Shown piece by piece: positions 8,101-14,037 of a DNA stretch of 18,519 nt. A program made the translations under genes and the position numbers. The notes under the pieces are model-generated. The model had not been told where the DNA came from, searched no databases, and saw only the letters and a list, made by a program, of their open reading frames with translations. Within the stretch, counting starts at the first letter, position 1. Every line of letters begins with the position of its first letter. Origin of the DNA: Lactobacillus iners DSM 13335 (GTDB lineage Bacteria > Bacillota > Bacilli > Lactobacillales > Lactobacillaceae). The stretch is from contig NZ_GG700805.1 in assembly GCF_000160875.1 (NCBI RefSeq), positions 463,319 through 481,837 of the forward strand, in the 5' to 3' direction.

Positions 8101-11100
8101 CTGTTAAAGTGAAGTCGCCTAAACCTCAAACCACCGATAATACAGTCTTTGTTGGAACTAGTCCTGATGCTGAGAACAGCATTAGTAATAAAGACCAGTA
8201 TCCAAAGAATACGACATTTGAATGGGAGAAAACACCTGATACTTCCAAAGCGGGTGAGCCAACAGGCAATATTTTAATTCATATACCAGGTCAAAAAGAT
8301 CCACTTAAGGCTCCAGATGTTAAGGTTAAAGTTGTTGCAGTTCCCGAGACTCAATCTATTAATGTCTTTGAAGGAGAAACACCTGAGGCAAGTAAAGGAA
8401 TCAAATCTAAAGAGGGACAAACCACAACCGCAGAATGGCAAAAAGACTCTGCTGGGGTTGCTCAGATTCCTGATACAAGTACAGCTGGAACGGTTAAAGG
8501 TAAGGTAGTGGTAAAAGTTCCTAGTGTTCAAACGCCTGCGACAGTAGAAGTTACAGTAAATGTATTACCTGCACCTAAAGGTGGCACTATCAACACCAAT
8601 GTTAATGGCTCCGTGGATCCTAAATCTGGCGTAAAAGGCAATGACAAGTATCCTAATGACACTAAATTTGTTTGGAAGGATGGCAATCCTGATTTAACTA
8701 AACCTGGTATTGTGACTAAGAAGGTCACTGTAACTGTTCCAGGTATGAAAGCTAAAGAGGTTGAGGTAACCATTAATGTGTTGCCAAATCCAGCTGGTCA
8801 GGATCAAGTCACACTCCAAGGTCAAACACCTGATCCTAAGAAGAGTGTTGCTGATCATGATAAGTATCCAAAAGGAACAACCTTTAACTGGACAAAAGAA
8901 CCGTCTACTGATAATCCAGGAGAAACTGCTGGAAAAGTCGAAATTACAGTTCCTGGTTCAGATAAGCCAATAACTGTTGATGCTAAGTTGAAAGTCATTC
9001 CTTATCCAACTAAGCAACATCGTGTAGTTCTTCAAGATCCTGAAGGAAAGACACCTCTGAATGCTAAGGATAGTATTAAAAACGCTGATCAGCTGCCATC
9101 TGATCCAAATAATGCTACTACTTTCACTTGGAAGGATGGTAAGGCACCTGATAACAAAGTACCAGGCAACAAGAATGGTGTTGTTTTAGTCAAAATTCCA
9201 GGTGTGGATAAAGAAATTGAAGTACCAACTACAATTGAGGTAGTTCCAAAGCCAAATGCTAATGATGGGATTAAGGTTGCTAAAGGTGGCGATCCAAAAC
9301 CAGAAGATAGCATTGCTAATATTGGCGATCTTCCTTCAGGGACAACCTTTAAGTGGAAGAAGGATCATAAGCCAAATACAGAAAATCCAGCTGAGAAGGT
9401 ACCAGGTGTCGTTGAAGTGACAATTCCAGGAATTGATCATCCAATTGAAGTACCCGTTAATGTTGTTGTAACAGACAAACCATTTATCAATGATGGGGCT
9501 GCTACCAATGATTCAGGTGATAAAAATAAGACAGAAATTACAGGAAAATCGCTTCCAGGAACCAAGATTGAAGTTCAAGATGAAACTGGAAAGAAGATTG
9601 GTGAAGGTGTCACTGATCAGGAAGGTAAGTTCAAGATTGCTGTTACACCAAAACAAGCTGCAGGCAAGCAATTAAAACTTATTCCTACAAACAATAATCA
9701 AACAGGCGATGCAACTACAGTTACGGTTACTGAAAAGCCAGCTAAGCCAACAATTGATACGCCTGAGAACGGCAGTGTAACCATTAAACCAGCAGATAAT
9801 GCTAATAATGTTTCTATTGATGTAGATATGGTACCTAACACGGTTAATGAGGTCATCGATGAAAATGAACCGCAGCCAAAACAAACTATTGCTGCTCATA
9901 AAGACAAAGATGGTAAATGGAAATTAGATGGAGATGTACCAACTGGCGTAACCATTGATCCAGAAACGGGTGCTATTACTATTCCTGCTGAAGCAGTTAA
10001 GGATGGAAGTCCAATTTCCGCAATAGCAAAGAATAAGGACGGGCAATCTTCTGATCCTGCTAAGGGAACAGTCGGATTTATCAAACCACAAATCATTAAC
10101 CAATCGGCTAACAATGATGATACTAAGAATAAGACAATCGTAACTGGTAAAACATTACCTGGTGCTGTTGTTAAAATTGTAGGTCCTAATGGTCATGAAT
10201 TTACTGATTCCAAGACTCCTGTCAAAGCGGATAAAGATGGTAACTTTACTGTTGAAATTCCAAAACAGGAGCAAGGTACATTGTTGACAATTACGCCAAT
10301 TAATGGACCTAAGGCAGGGACACCAGTAAATGTAGCAGTAGGTATCTCTATTACTGATCAAAAGGCTAAGAATACTAGCGATAAGCCAGATAAGACAGTA
10401 GTAAGTGGGGAGACCGCACCAAATGCTAAGGTTACAATTACAGATACTGATGGTAATCCAATTAAAGATAAATCTGGACAACCAGTTTCTGTTACTGCGG
10501 ATGATAAGGGACACTTTACAGTGGATATTCCAAAACAAGCTGATGGAACTGATATAGTGTTAACCCCAAGTCTGAAAAACGGAGATAAACCTAATTTAGT
10601 AGGTGAACCAGTTAATGCTACAGTGAAAGATACTCCAGTAGTTAAAGATGGCAATGCTATCAATGATCCAAAGACACCAGCCAAGACAGTAGTAAGTGGC
10701 AAGACGACGCCAAAGGCACAAGTTGAAGTCAAGGATAAAGATGGCAAGACCATTGGCACAGGTACAGCGGATGAAAACGGTCATTTCACAATTCCAGTAC
10801 CAAAACAGGATCCAGATACTAAGTTGACACTAGTGCCAACAGCTAATGGAGTTACAGGCGAACCAGCTGAAGTCACAGTAAAAGATGTGCCAGTAGTAAA
10901 TGAAGGCACTGCCCACAATGATCCAAAGACACCAGCTAAGACAGTAGTAAGTGGCAAGACTACGCCAAAGGCAAAGGTTGAAGTCAAGGATAAAGATGGC
11001 AAGACCATTGGCACAGGTACAGCAGATGAAAACGGTCATTTCACAATCCAAGTACCAAAACAAGACCCAGATACTAAGTTGACATTAGTGCCAACAGCTA

Positions 11101-13430
11101 ATGGAGTTACAGGCGAACCAGCTGAAGTTACAGTGAAAGATGTGCCAGTAGTGAGTGAAGGTACAGCTAACAATGATCCAAAGACGCCAGATAAGACAGT
11201 AGTAAGTGGAAAGACTACGCCAAAGGCACAAGTTGAAGTCAAGGATAAAGATGGCAATACCATTGGCACAGGTACAGCAGACGACCAAGGCAAATTTACA
11301 ATTCAAGTACCAAAACAAAATCCAGATACTAAGTTGACATTAGTGCCAACAGCTAATGGAGTTACAGGCGAACCAGCTGAAGTTACAGTGAAAGATGTGC
11401 CAGTAGTAAATGAAGGCACAGCTAACAATGATCCAAAGACACCAGATAAAACGGTAGTAAGTGGAAAGACGACGCCAAAAGCAAAGGTTGAAGTTAAGGA
11501 TAAGAGTGGAAATAAGGTTGGTGAAGGTACAGCGGATGAAAACGGTCATTTCACAATCCAAGTACCAAAACAAAATCCAGATACTAAGTTGACATTAGTC
11601 CCAACAGCTAATGGAGTTACAGGCGAACCAGCTGAAGTTACAGTGAAAGATGTGCCAGTAGTGAGTGAAGGTACAGCTAACAATGATCCAAAGACGCCAG
11701 CTAAGACGGTAGTAAGTGGAAAGACGACGCCAAAGGCACAAGTTGAAGTCAAGGATAAAGATGGCAAGACCATCGGCACAGGTACAGCAGATGACCAAGG
11801 AAACTTTACAGTTGCAGTACCAAAACAAGATCCAGATACTAAGTTGACACTTATCCCAACAGCTAATGGAGTTACAGGAGAACCAGCTGAAGTTATAGTA
11901 AAAGATGTGCCAGTAGTCAACGAAGGTATAGCTTACAATGATCCAAAGATGCCAGATAAGACAGTAGTAAGTGGCAAGACAACGCCAAAGGCAAAGGTTG
12001 AAGTTAAGGATAAAGATGGCAAAACCATCGGCACAGGTACAGCAGATGACCAAGGAAACTTTACAGTTGCAGTACCAAAACAAGATCCAGATACTAAGTT
12101 GACACTTATCCCAACAGCTAATGGAGTTACAGGAGAACCAGCTGAAGTTACAGTAAAAGACGTGCCAGTAGTAAATGACGGTACAGCTAACAATGATCCA
12201 AAGACGCCAGATAAGACAGTAGTAAGTGGAAAGACGACGCCAAAGGCACAAGTTGAAGTCAAGGATAAAGATGGCAAGACCATCGGCACAGGTACAGCAG
12301 ACGACCAAGGAAACTTTACAGTTGCAGTACCAAAACAAGATCCAGATACTAAGTTGACACTTATCCCAACAGCTAATGGAGTTACAGGAGAACCAGCTGA
12401 AGTTACGGTAAAAGATGTGCCAGTAGTAAATGACGGTACAGCTAACAATGATCCAAAGACGCCAGATAAGACGGTAGTAAGTGGCAAGACAACGCCAAAG
12501 GCACAAGTTGAAGTCAAGGATAAAGATGGTAAGACCATTGGCACAGGTACAGCAGACGACCAAGGCAAATTTACAATTCAAGTACCAAAACAAGATCCAG
12601 ATACTAAGTTGACACTTATCCCAACAGCTAATGGAGTTACAGGAGAACCAACTGAAGTTACAGTAAAAGATGTGCCAGTAGTAAATGAAGGCACTGCCCA
12701 CAATGATCCAAAGACGCCAGATAAGACAGTAGTAAGTGGCAAGACAACGCCAAAGGCACAAGTTGAAGTCAAGGATAAAGATGGCAAGACCATTGGCACA
12801 GGTACAGCAGATGACCAAGGACACTTTGCAATTTCAGTACCAAAACAAGATCCAGATACTAAGTTGACACTAGTGCCAACAGCTAATGGAGTTACAGGCG
12901 AACCAGCTGAAGTTACAGTAAAAGATGTGCCAGTAGTGAGTGGAAATTCAACAATTGAGTCAATAAATGAAATACCAGTTATTATTGATGGTAAGGCAAT
13001 TAATCATGAAAATGGTTCAGCTAAGACAGTAGTAAGTGGCAAGACGACGCCAAAGGCACAAGTTGAAGTTAAGGATAAAGATGGCAAGACCATCGGCACA
13101 GGTACAGCAGATGACCAAGGAAACTTTACAGTTGCAGTACCAAAACAAGATCCAGATACTAAGTTGACACTTATCCCAACAGCTAATGGAGTTACAGGAG
13201 AATCGTCTGAAGTCACAGTAAAAGATGATATTGTTAATAACGTTAAAATAAAATCATCTAAATCTGTAGATAACACTAAGGCAAGTGATACTCATATCAG
13301 AAGTGATAAAGCTACTGCTCATGAATTACCACAAACAGGTAATAATAGTTTTGCTTTGACAGGATTATTATTAGCAGGAATTGCGGCAATGCTAGGAATT
13401 TCTGGGTATCGTAGAAAAAATAAAGATTAA
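2049..13430 (+). CDS. Giant YSIRK/LPQTG Rib/alpha-like surface protein
   Basis: A 3793-residue wall-anchored protein. Residues 1-50 are a YSIRK-type signal peptide (YGIRKFSVG at 21-29, hydrophobic core, cleavage near SAAAS), which directs export at the septum in this family. After a Lys/Glu-rich stretch, residues ~128-405 form a non-repetitive region, probably the ligand-binding head; no known fold is recognised. Residues ~406-1312 mix Ig-like units (DSEAPKL, DDVAPTL, DDVPPVI starts) with Rib-like units. Then come eight Rib/alpha-like modules (1313-2024), six short Rib-like modules (2025-2475), four diverged Ig-like modules (2476-2860) and ten 85-residue repeats (2861-3725). LPQTG is at 3760-3764, followed by a hydrophobic helix and RRKNKD. 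The protein is a long stalk that displays the N-terminal head. The ligand is unknown. The gene is intact in spite of its size, is expressed from a G11-containing promoter element and ends in its own terminator. Confidence 0.95.
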   Translation: MFGKNNKYMRDLKQREKVTYYGIRKFSVGVVSVALSSLFLLGYANSAAASSTVATDVQHSEKAKIKVDADTNKEKAGKVDKNSLADSAPKKEEAETKAKSKVKAKINEIIHDKKQVDKVLASVKSAKNGQAVVYQDRSGDAVSNPEWLKKPNILELQRYRGVNDQGKKKPVGSDNVGEWNDVTLKTDMYAHVEERNGSKYLVFDVFFNNDGRSMLKHSNQQQYVWQIPYQIADLNNGGYKGDTLSNLSIDFYDKNASSAYNAVLSRDFSNFYKNNANSAKLNPLQTDHSFGQSIYLYTLGVRAGRSRNQDLSDTFHSNKDDQTIKNATKLSAPYSSYSYGIGVRTTAVNEAAHLHCDVKLRPGVTTEDIQNAYTWANTSSYGRTTNSAYTFISGREPYGEENLPRKKSDSEAPKLYLNGQPMTDGKEFTTYQGESTPLKFEASDNEGKLKNFKVTGMPSGDFSVDNQSATESAKYSKDYSQEKFENKVNGQPKEKIYDIAVTATDEAGNTTSHSVKVQLKNQSSKYAAPTADVITVKRGEKPSNNDIFAKLKYNKADDKKGTPSVVSIPDTNLAPDAFKTGDTADAGSAVVKVTYSDGSYHTVNVPVKVKKPDNLANTLTGKTVEVKVGDSLKQTADKKVDAKQYVTTTGNVQPQKVEFEKEPRTDLAGTFKRKAIATYPDGSKNETDVTFKVKPLKPVIQTNLIGHANQENQKVTVSVGDGVPDGAIVRLTDDKNKVLGEGQVNNGSAEVVIKDKMPDNTKVKATTIVKNGGEITSDPSDPSNVSQDDVAPTLTVSAPSEITAGDDLTFTFDAKDNVKVNFEIATGIASGMFDMGNLMNILSTQQKTTYSSYQDDHMKGTTTLLSVPDSEVGKHEFTFKVTDDANHTVTKKVSVTVYPKLKLNVEPITVPLGGTLPDAKVALGNTEGIAEVKNKTTGKVDIPAPTIQWVEQPKTDKVGNALPGKVRITFNDNRNGGKPVDVSVPVNVQDQNAPEIKVYKKENGNYVEITAKDKDGYIKLDSYAREDVDFKITSTDNSGQINDLSMMPIPGVKSSKPDGTGSKDNPKSFTLTGQAPLGDKYSRVVKAVDPSGNTTTLKVRLYPHNQSEKYGNKVHGKLLTYKMSDGNNYPDPKDGISQEGNDFPVGSTYSWATEPKWTDPTSGKDGKGTPKEVSICVTLPDGSTKNVKSTLTIIDDVPPVIEEPEDAEAITKDNHTVYRVKVVRGGETKISLKLHDTSGQLQGVTATGTSFVTAGQISKITDATIDNPATVDLTVKAPNQAAEEGKPWQETVTLTDAKGNTTTATLELYADKDADLYDPTVTPVVKTNTTDTVTQDDIKKAVTKDKEYPNNYADPTVAVDGKIEDYNKDNKKDYFVPVTVTYPDQSKDHVQVHVTIGNDTLAAKCEATKGRISVAYGTSKDTIKNKVENTSENEVKVKEGRKKVKKTDYTVQVLEESSLPDGKTAGQFEVPVKVVYKDGSADTTTVKVTVEQPQSKSDVSQSIGQVEKEYGQATQENDVLKVIKQDDGPKVSSHIKAKTIVPGQTLPDGKHPGTQKVRVQLTFDDGSHKVVEVPVITKDPLNKQYEPVATELKKDYGQPATNEEIIKQVTVKKGPQVSEVVPNKDVTKIEVVPGQTAIDGKQPGTVKVQVKVTYKDGTSDIVNVPVTVADPASVTYPPKADALTVPWGTKQDDIKNQIVSKVTIDSKYPTDKTKPKIEVAKNANVPDGQTSTKVNVPVEVTYPDGSVAIVQVPVTVGNKQADNYDPTVTPIKKTYAERKITADDIKKAVTINGLDPNKGDYTISVDDTIPADGFAEGHTDVAVTIKYKDGSTEKTKVPVIIGQSEAGYTEKNLPQAKTIYKNYGEEIKDSEITGAVSVPNYTKSDKQTPGDANKLQFTIAEGSAKPDSHKSGKTLVKVVVTYEDGSKATVDVPVIVKAPDTEQYTPAATPVEKEFGKQTSEDDIKKAITISGYPEDKKNKIQYKVSTNKIPNGQTAGDFTVPVEITYADGSKGNIDVPVKVKSPKPQTTDNTVFVGTSPDAENSISNKDQYPKNTTFEWEKTPDTSKAGEPTGNILIHIPGQKDPLKAPDVKVKVVAVPETQSINVFEGETPEASKGIKSKEGQTTTAEWQKDSAGVAQIPDTSTAGTVKGKVVVKVPSVQTPATVEVTVNVLPAPKGGTINTNVNGSVDPKSGVKGNDKYPNDTKFVWKDGNPDLTKPGIVTKKVTVTVPGMKAKEVEVTINVLPNPAGQDQVTLQGQTPDPKKSVADHDKYPKGTTFNWTKEPSTDNPGETAGKVEITVPGSDKPITVDAKLKVIPYPTKQHRVVLQDPEGKTPLNAKDSIKNADQLPSDPNNATTFTWKDGKAPDNKVPGNKNGVVLVKIPGVDKEIEVPTTIEVVPKPNANDGIKVAKGGDPKPEDSIANIGDLPSGTTFKWKKDHKPNTENPAEKVPGVVEVTIPGIDHPIEVPVNVVVTDKPFINDGAATNDSGDKNKTEITGKSLPGTKIEVQDETGKKIGEGVTDQEGKFKIAVTPKQAAGKQLKLIPTNNNQTGDATTVTVTEKPAKPTIDTPENGSVTIKPADNANNVSIDVDMVPNTVNEVIDENEPQPKQTIAAHKDKDGKWKLDGDVPTGVTIDPETGAITIPAEAVKDGSPISAIAKNKDGQSSDPAKGTVGFIKPQIINQSANNDDTKNKTIVTGKTLPGAVVKIVGPNGHEFTDSKTPVKADKDGNFTVEIPKQEQGTLLTITPINGPKAGTPVNVAVGISITDQKAKNTSDKPDKTVVSGETAPNAKVTITDTDGNPIKDKSGQPVSVTADDKGHFTVDIPKQADGTDIVLTPSLKNGDKPNLVGEPVNATVKDTPVVKDGNAINDPKTPAKTVVSGKTTPKAQVEVKDKDGKTIGTGTADENGHFTIPVPKQDPDTKLTLVPTANGVTGEPAEVTVKDVPVVNEGTAHNDPKTPAKTVVSGKTTPKAKVEVKDKDGKTIGTGTADENGHFTIQVPKQDPDTKLTLVPTANGVTGEPAEVTVKDVPVVSEGTANNDPKTPDKTVVSGKTTPKAQVEVKDKDGNTIGTGTADDQGKFTIQVPKQNPDTKLTLVPTANGVTGEPAEVTVKDVPVVNEGTANNDPKTPDKTVVSGKTTPKAKVEVKDKSGNKVGEGTADENGHFTIQVPKQNPDTKLTLVPTANGVTGEPAEVTVKDVPVVSEGTANNDPKTPAKTVVSGKTTPKAQVEVKDKDGKTIGTGTADDQGNFTVAVPKQDPDTKLTLIPTANGVTGEPAEVIVKDVPVVNEGIAYNDPKMPDKTVVSGKTTPKAKVEVKDKDGKTIGTGTADDQGNFTVAVPKQDPDTKLTLIPTANGVTGEPAEVTVKDVPVVNDGTANNDPKTPDKTVVSGKTTPKAQVEVKDKDGKTIGTGTADDQGNFTVAVPKQDPDTKLTLIPTANGVTGEPAEVTVKDVPVVNDGTANNDPKTPDKTVVSGKTTPKAQVEVKDKDGKTIGTGTADDQGKFTIQVPKQDPDTKLTLIPTANGVTGEPTEVTVKDVPVVNEGTAHNDPKTPDKTVVSGKTTPKAQVEVKDKDGKTIGTGTADDQGHFAISVPKQDPDTKLTLVPTANGVTGEPAEVTVKDVPVVSGNSTIESINEIPVIIDGKAINHENGSAKTVVSGKTTPKAQVEVKDKDGKTIGTGTADDQGNFTVAVPKQDPDTKLTLIPTANGVTGESSEVTVKDDIVNNVKIKSSKSVDNTKASDTHIRSDKATAHELPQTGNNSFALTGLLLAGIAAMLGISGYRRKNKD
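3615..3884 (+). repeat. First Rib-like module of the giant protein
   Basis: The unit runs from SKYAAPTADV to VNVPVKVKK. It has the typical Rib layout: a start with aromatic residue and proline, an acidic helix (NNDIFAKL), a short conserved PD or PDT motif, then VKVTYSDGS and VPVKV strands. It lies ahead of the main Rib block and is separated from it by Ig-like and diverged units. Boundaries are approximate. Confidence 0.65.
5985..8120 (+). repeat. Eight Rib/alpha-like modules
   Basis: Modules of about 83-97 residues start with patterns such as DLYDPTVTPV, KQYEPVATEL, DNYDPTVTPI and EQYTPAATPV. Each has an acidic DDIKKAV-like helix, a P-(D/N)G(Q/K)T-type turn, and the strands VTYxDGS and VPVxV. 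This is the layout of Rib/alpha/Esp repeats of streptococcal and lactobacillal surface proteins, which form rod-like stalks. The copies are diverged in DNA, so the array is old compared with the 85-residue repeats downstream. Approximate starts are 5985, 6243, 6535, 6791, 7061, 7328, 7583 and 7868. Confidence 0.85.
8121..9473 (+). repeat. Six short Rib-like modules
   Basis: Units of about 72-82 residues share the order: GxxPDxxxSI, DQYPxxTTFxW, a Pro/Gly turn with TAG or PG, V(E/K)IxxPG, then a VxVxV strand. Examples start near 8121, 8350, 8580, 8795, 9013 and 9259. They lack the acidic DDIKKAV helix of the longer modules. They resemble a shortened Rib fold, but the family assignment is tentative. 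Confidence 0.7.
9474..10628 (+). repeat. Four diverged bacterial Ig-like modules
   Basis: The first, third and fourth carry the pattern TxxTxVxGxxxPxAxVxIxDxxG, then DxxGxFxVxIPKQ and LxLTPxxxxxxG, and are diverged relatives of the following 85-residue repeats. The second (about 9738-10080) is different and has GVTIDPETGAITIPA, typical of another Ig-like or cadherin-like bacterial module. They lie between the Rib block and the tandem array. Confidence 0.72.
10629..13223 (+). repeat. Tandem array of ten 85-residue (255-bp) Ig-like repeats
   Basis: Repeats start at 10629, 10884, 11139, 11394, 11649, 11904, 12159, 12414, 12669 and 12924. The first nine are exactly 255 bp; the tenth is 300 bp because of about 15 extra residues (SGNSTIESINEIPVIIDG). 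Each has DVPVV, KTVVSGKTTPKA, VEVKDKDG, FTxxVPKQ and a PTANGVTGEPAEV end. Adjacent copies are almost identical in DNA, so unequal crossing-over is expected to change copy number. The module resembles the bacterial Ig-like adhesin repeats that make long stalks. Short-read assembly could have collapsed the array. Confidence 0.93.
13326..13340 (+). other. LPQTG sortase signal of the giant protein
   Basis: LPQTG at residues 3760-3764 is followed by a hydrophobic stretch (FALTGLLLAGIAAMLGISG) and the tail RRKNKD at the C terminus. This is a complete class A sortase sorting signal. Confidence 0.95.
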
Positions 13431-13438
13431 TTTCAAAA

Positions 13439-13531
13439 TTTATCGCTAATTAATCTATTTTGATTAAATGAGTGAAAAGACTTCGAGATTATATAATCTC
13501 GGGGTCTTTTTTTACACAAAAAATTAGATTG
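13439..13531 (+). repeat. Direct-repeat block A, copy 2 (terminator block)
   Basis: It matches 1852-1928 but has 14 extra bases (13454-13467). With the bases before them these form a small inverted repeat, TTAATC-TATTTT-GATTAA. This copy follows the giant gene; the other follows the TM2-domain gene. Confidence 0.85.
13475..13513 (+). terminator. Rho-independent terminator of the giant surface-protein gene
   Basis: AAAAGACTTCGAGATTAT pairs over its full length with ATAATCTCGGGGTCTTTT, allowing two T-G wobbles, and a run of T follows (13507-13513). It is the intact form of the hairpin at 1874-1911. Confidence 0.9.
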
Positions 13532-13764
13532 GACAGTTAACAAATAATATTTTTTTAATCGTCAAAGAAGAACGTTCATCAAATGAAAACGCATTCAAGT
13601 TTTATATTTAACAAAGCCCTTTTACTATATTTTTTAGCTATAATTTAAAAGAAAATTAAAAAAGCCTGCATTTCATTCAATTAAAAACTATATCTATATT
13701 GATATAGCATATCATCAGTTAGGTATATTGAATTCTTCATATTTATCTTAAAAATAATAAAAAG
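13514..13764. other. AT-rich spacer of about 250 bp, without a convincing gene
   Basis: This stretch lies between terminator and G-run promoter element; at the other copy of the module the same interval is only about 35 bp. It holds a cre-like sequence (13583-13598), a TATAAT (13639-13644) without a good -35, and a 7-bp inverted repeat CTATATC/GATATAG (13688-13707). A 21-codon frame (13584-13649) has no credible ribosome-binding site. I see no RNA gene or mobile-element end here. Confidence 0.6.
13583..13598. promoter_or_regulatory. Candidate cre site (CcpA binding)
   Basis: ATGAAAACGCATTCAA fits every position of the degenerate catabolite-responsive-element consensus WTGNAANCGNWWNCAW. It lies about 180 bases upstream of the G-run promoter element of the next gene. 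Catabolite control is inferred from one consensus match only. Confidence 0.4.
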
Positions 13765-13831
13765 CTTGAAAGTCGGGGGGGGGGGTGTACTAGAATTTAA
13801 ATGTATTGACGTCAAAATACGTATTTTTATT
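13765..13831 (+). promoter_or_regulatory. Block B, copy 2: promoter element with G11 tract in the spacer
   Basis: TTGAAA (13766-13771) and TAGAAT (13791-13796) flank a 19-bp spacer that holds 11 G (13775-13785). The first 26 positions are identical to copy 1, and the six differences lie downstream of the spacer. TTGACG (13806-13811), followed 16 bp later by TATTTT, is an alternative promoter. In this copy the downstream inverted repeat is weaker, with ACGT/ACGT arms. Confidence 0.68.
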
Positions 13832-13862
13832 TTTTATTATTAATATGGGTTGGACAATGTTT

Positions 13863-13867
13863 AGGAG
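13863..13867 (+). promoter_or_regulatory. Ribosome-binding site of the third surface-protein gene
   Basis: AGGAG lies 8 bases before the ATG at 13876, the same layout as at 2036-2040. This supports the start of a gene that runs off the window. Confidence 0.85.
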
Positions 13868-13875
13868 AAATTAAC

Positions 13876-14037
13876 ATGGGTATTTCTAAGAATAATTTAC
13901 AAAATAAATTACAACAAGAAGCACGGCAAGTGCCACATTTTGGTATCCGAAAATTGGCTATTGGAACCGCTTCGGTTTTACTATCTACTTCATTGTACTT
14001 TGGTGCTATGGGAAGATTGGTGCAAGCTAATGCAAAT
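13876..14037 (+). other. YSIRK-type signal peptide (third surface protein)
   Basis: Residues 1-54: a 20-residue polar start, FGIRKLAIG (22-30), a hydrophobic stretch TASVLLSTSLYFGAMG, and a likely cleavage near LVQANA. The core is broken by polar residues, as is usual for this leader class. Confidence 0.85.

Noticed and set aside
11595..12824. A 409-codon open frame on the minus strand inside the repeat array
   Set aside because: It is a product of the 255-bp periodicity: a frame with no stop in one repeat has none in the others. The peptide is Cys/Trp/Ile-rich low-complexity sequence, and the plus-strand adhesin frame fully explains the DNA.
10629..13223. CRISPR array
   Set aside because: The repeats are 255 bp, contiguous, in frame and protein-coding; there are no short repeats with unique spacers.
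13584..13649. 21-codon frame for a small hydrophobic peptide (MKTHSSFIFNKALLLYFLAII)
   Set aside because: No credible ribosome-binding site precedes the ATG and no homologue is recognised. A -10-like TATAAT overlaps its end. A toxin or signal peptide is possible but not supported.
13688..13707. CTATATC/GATATAG inverted repeat as a terminator or mobile-element end
   Set aside because: There is no T run, the stem is all AT but one pair, and there is no matching copy or target duplication. Probably chance in AT-rich DNA.
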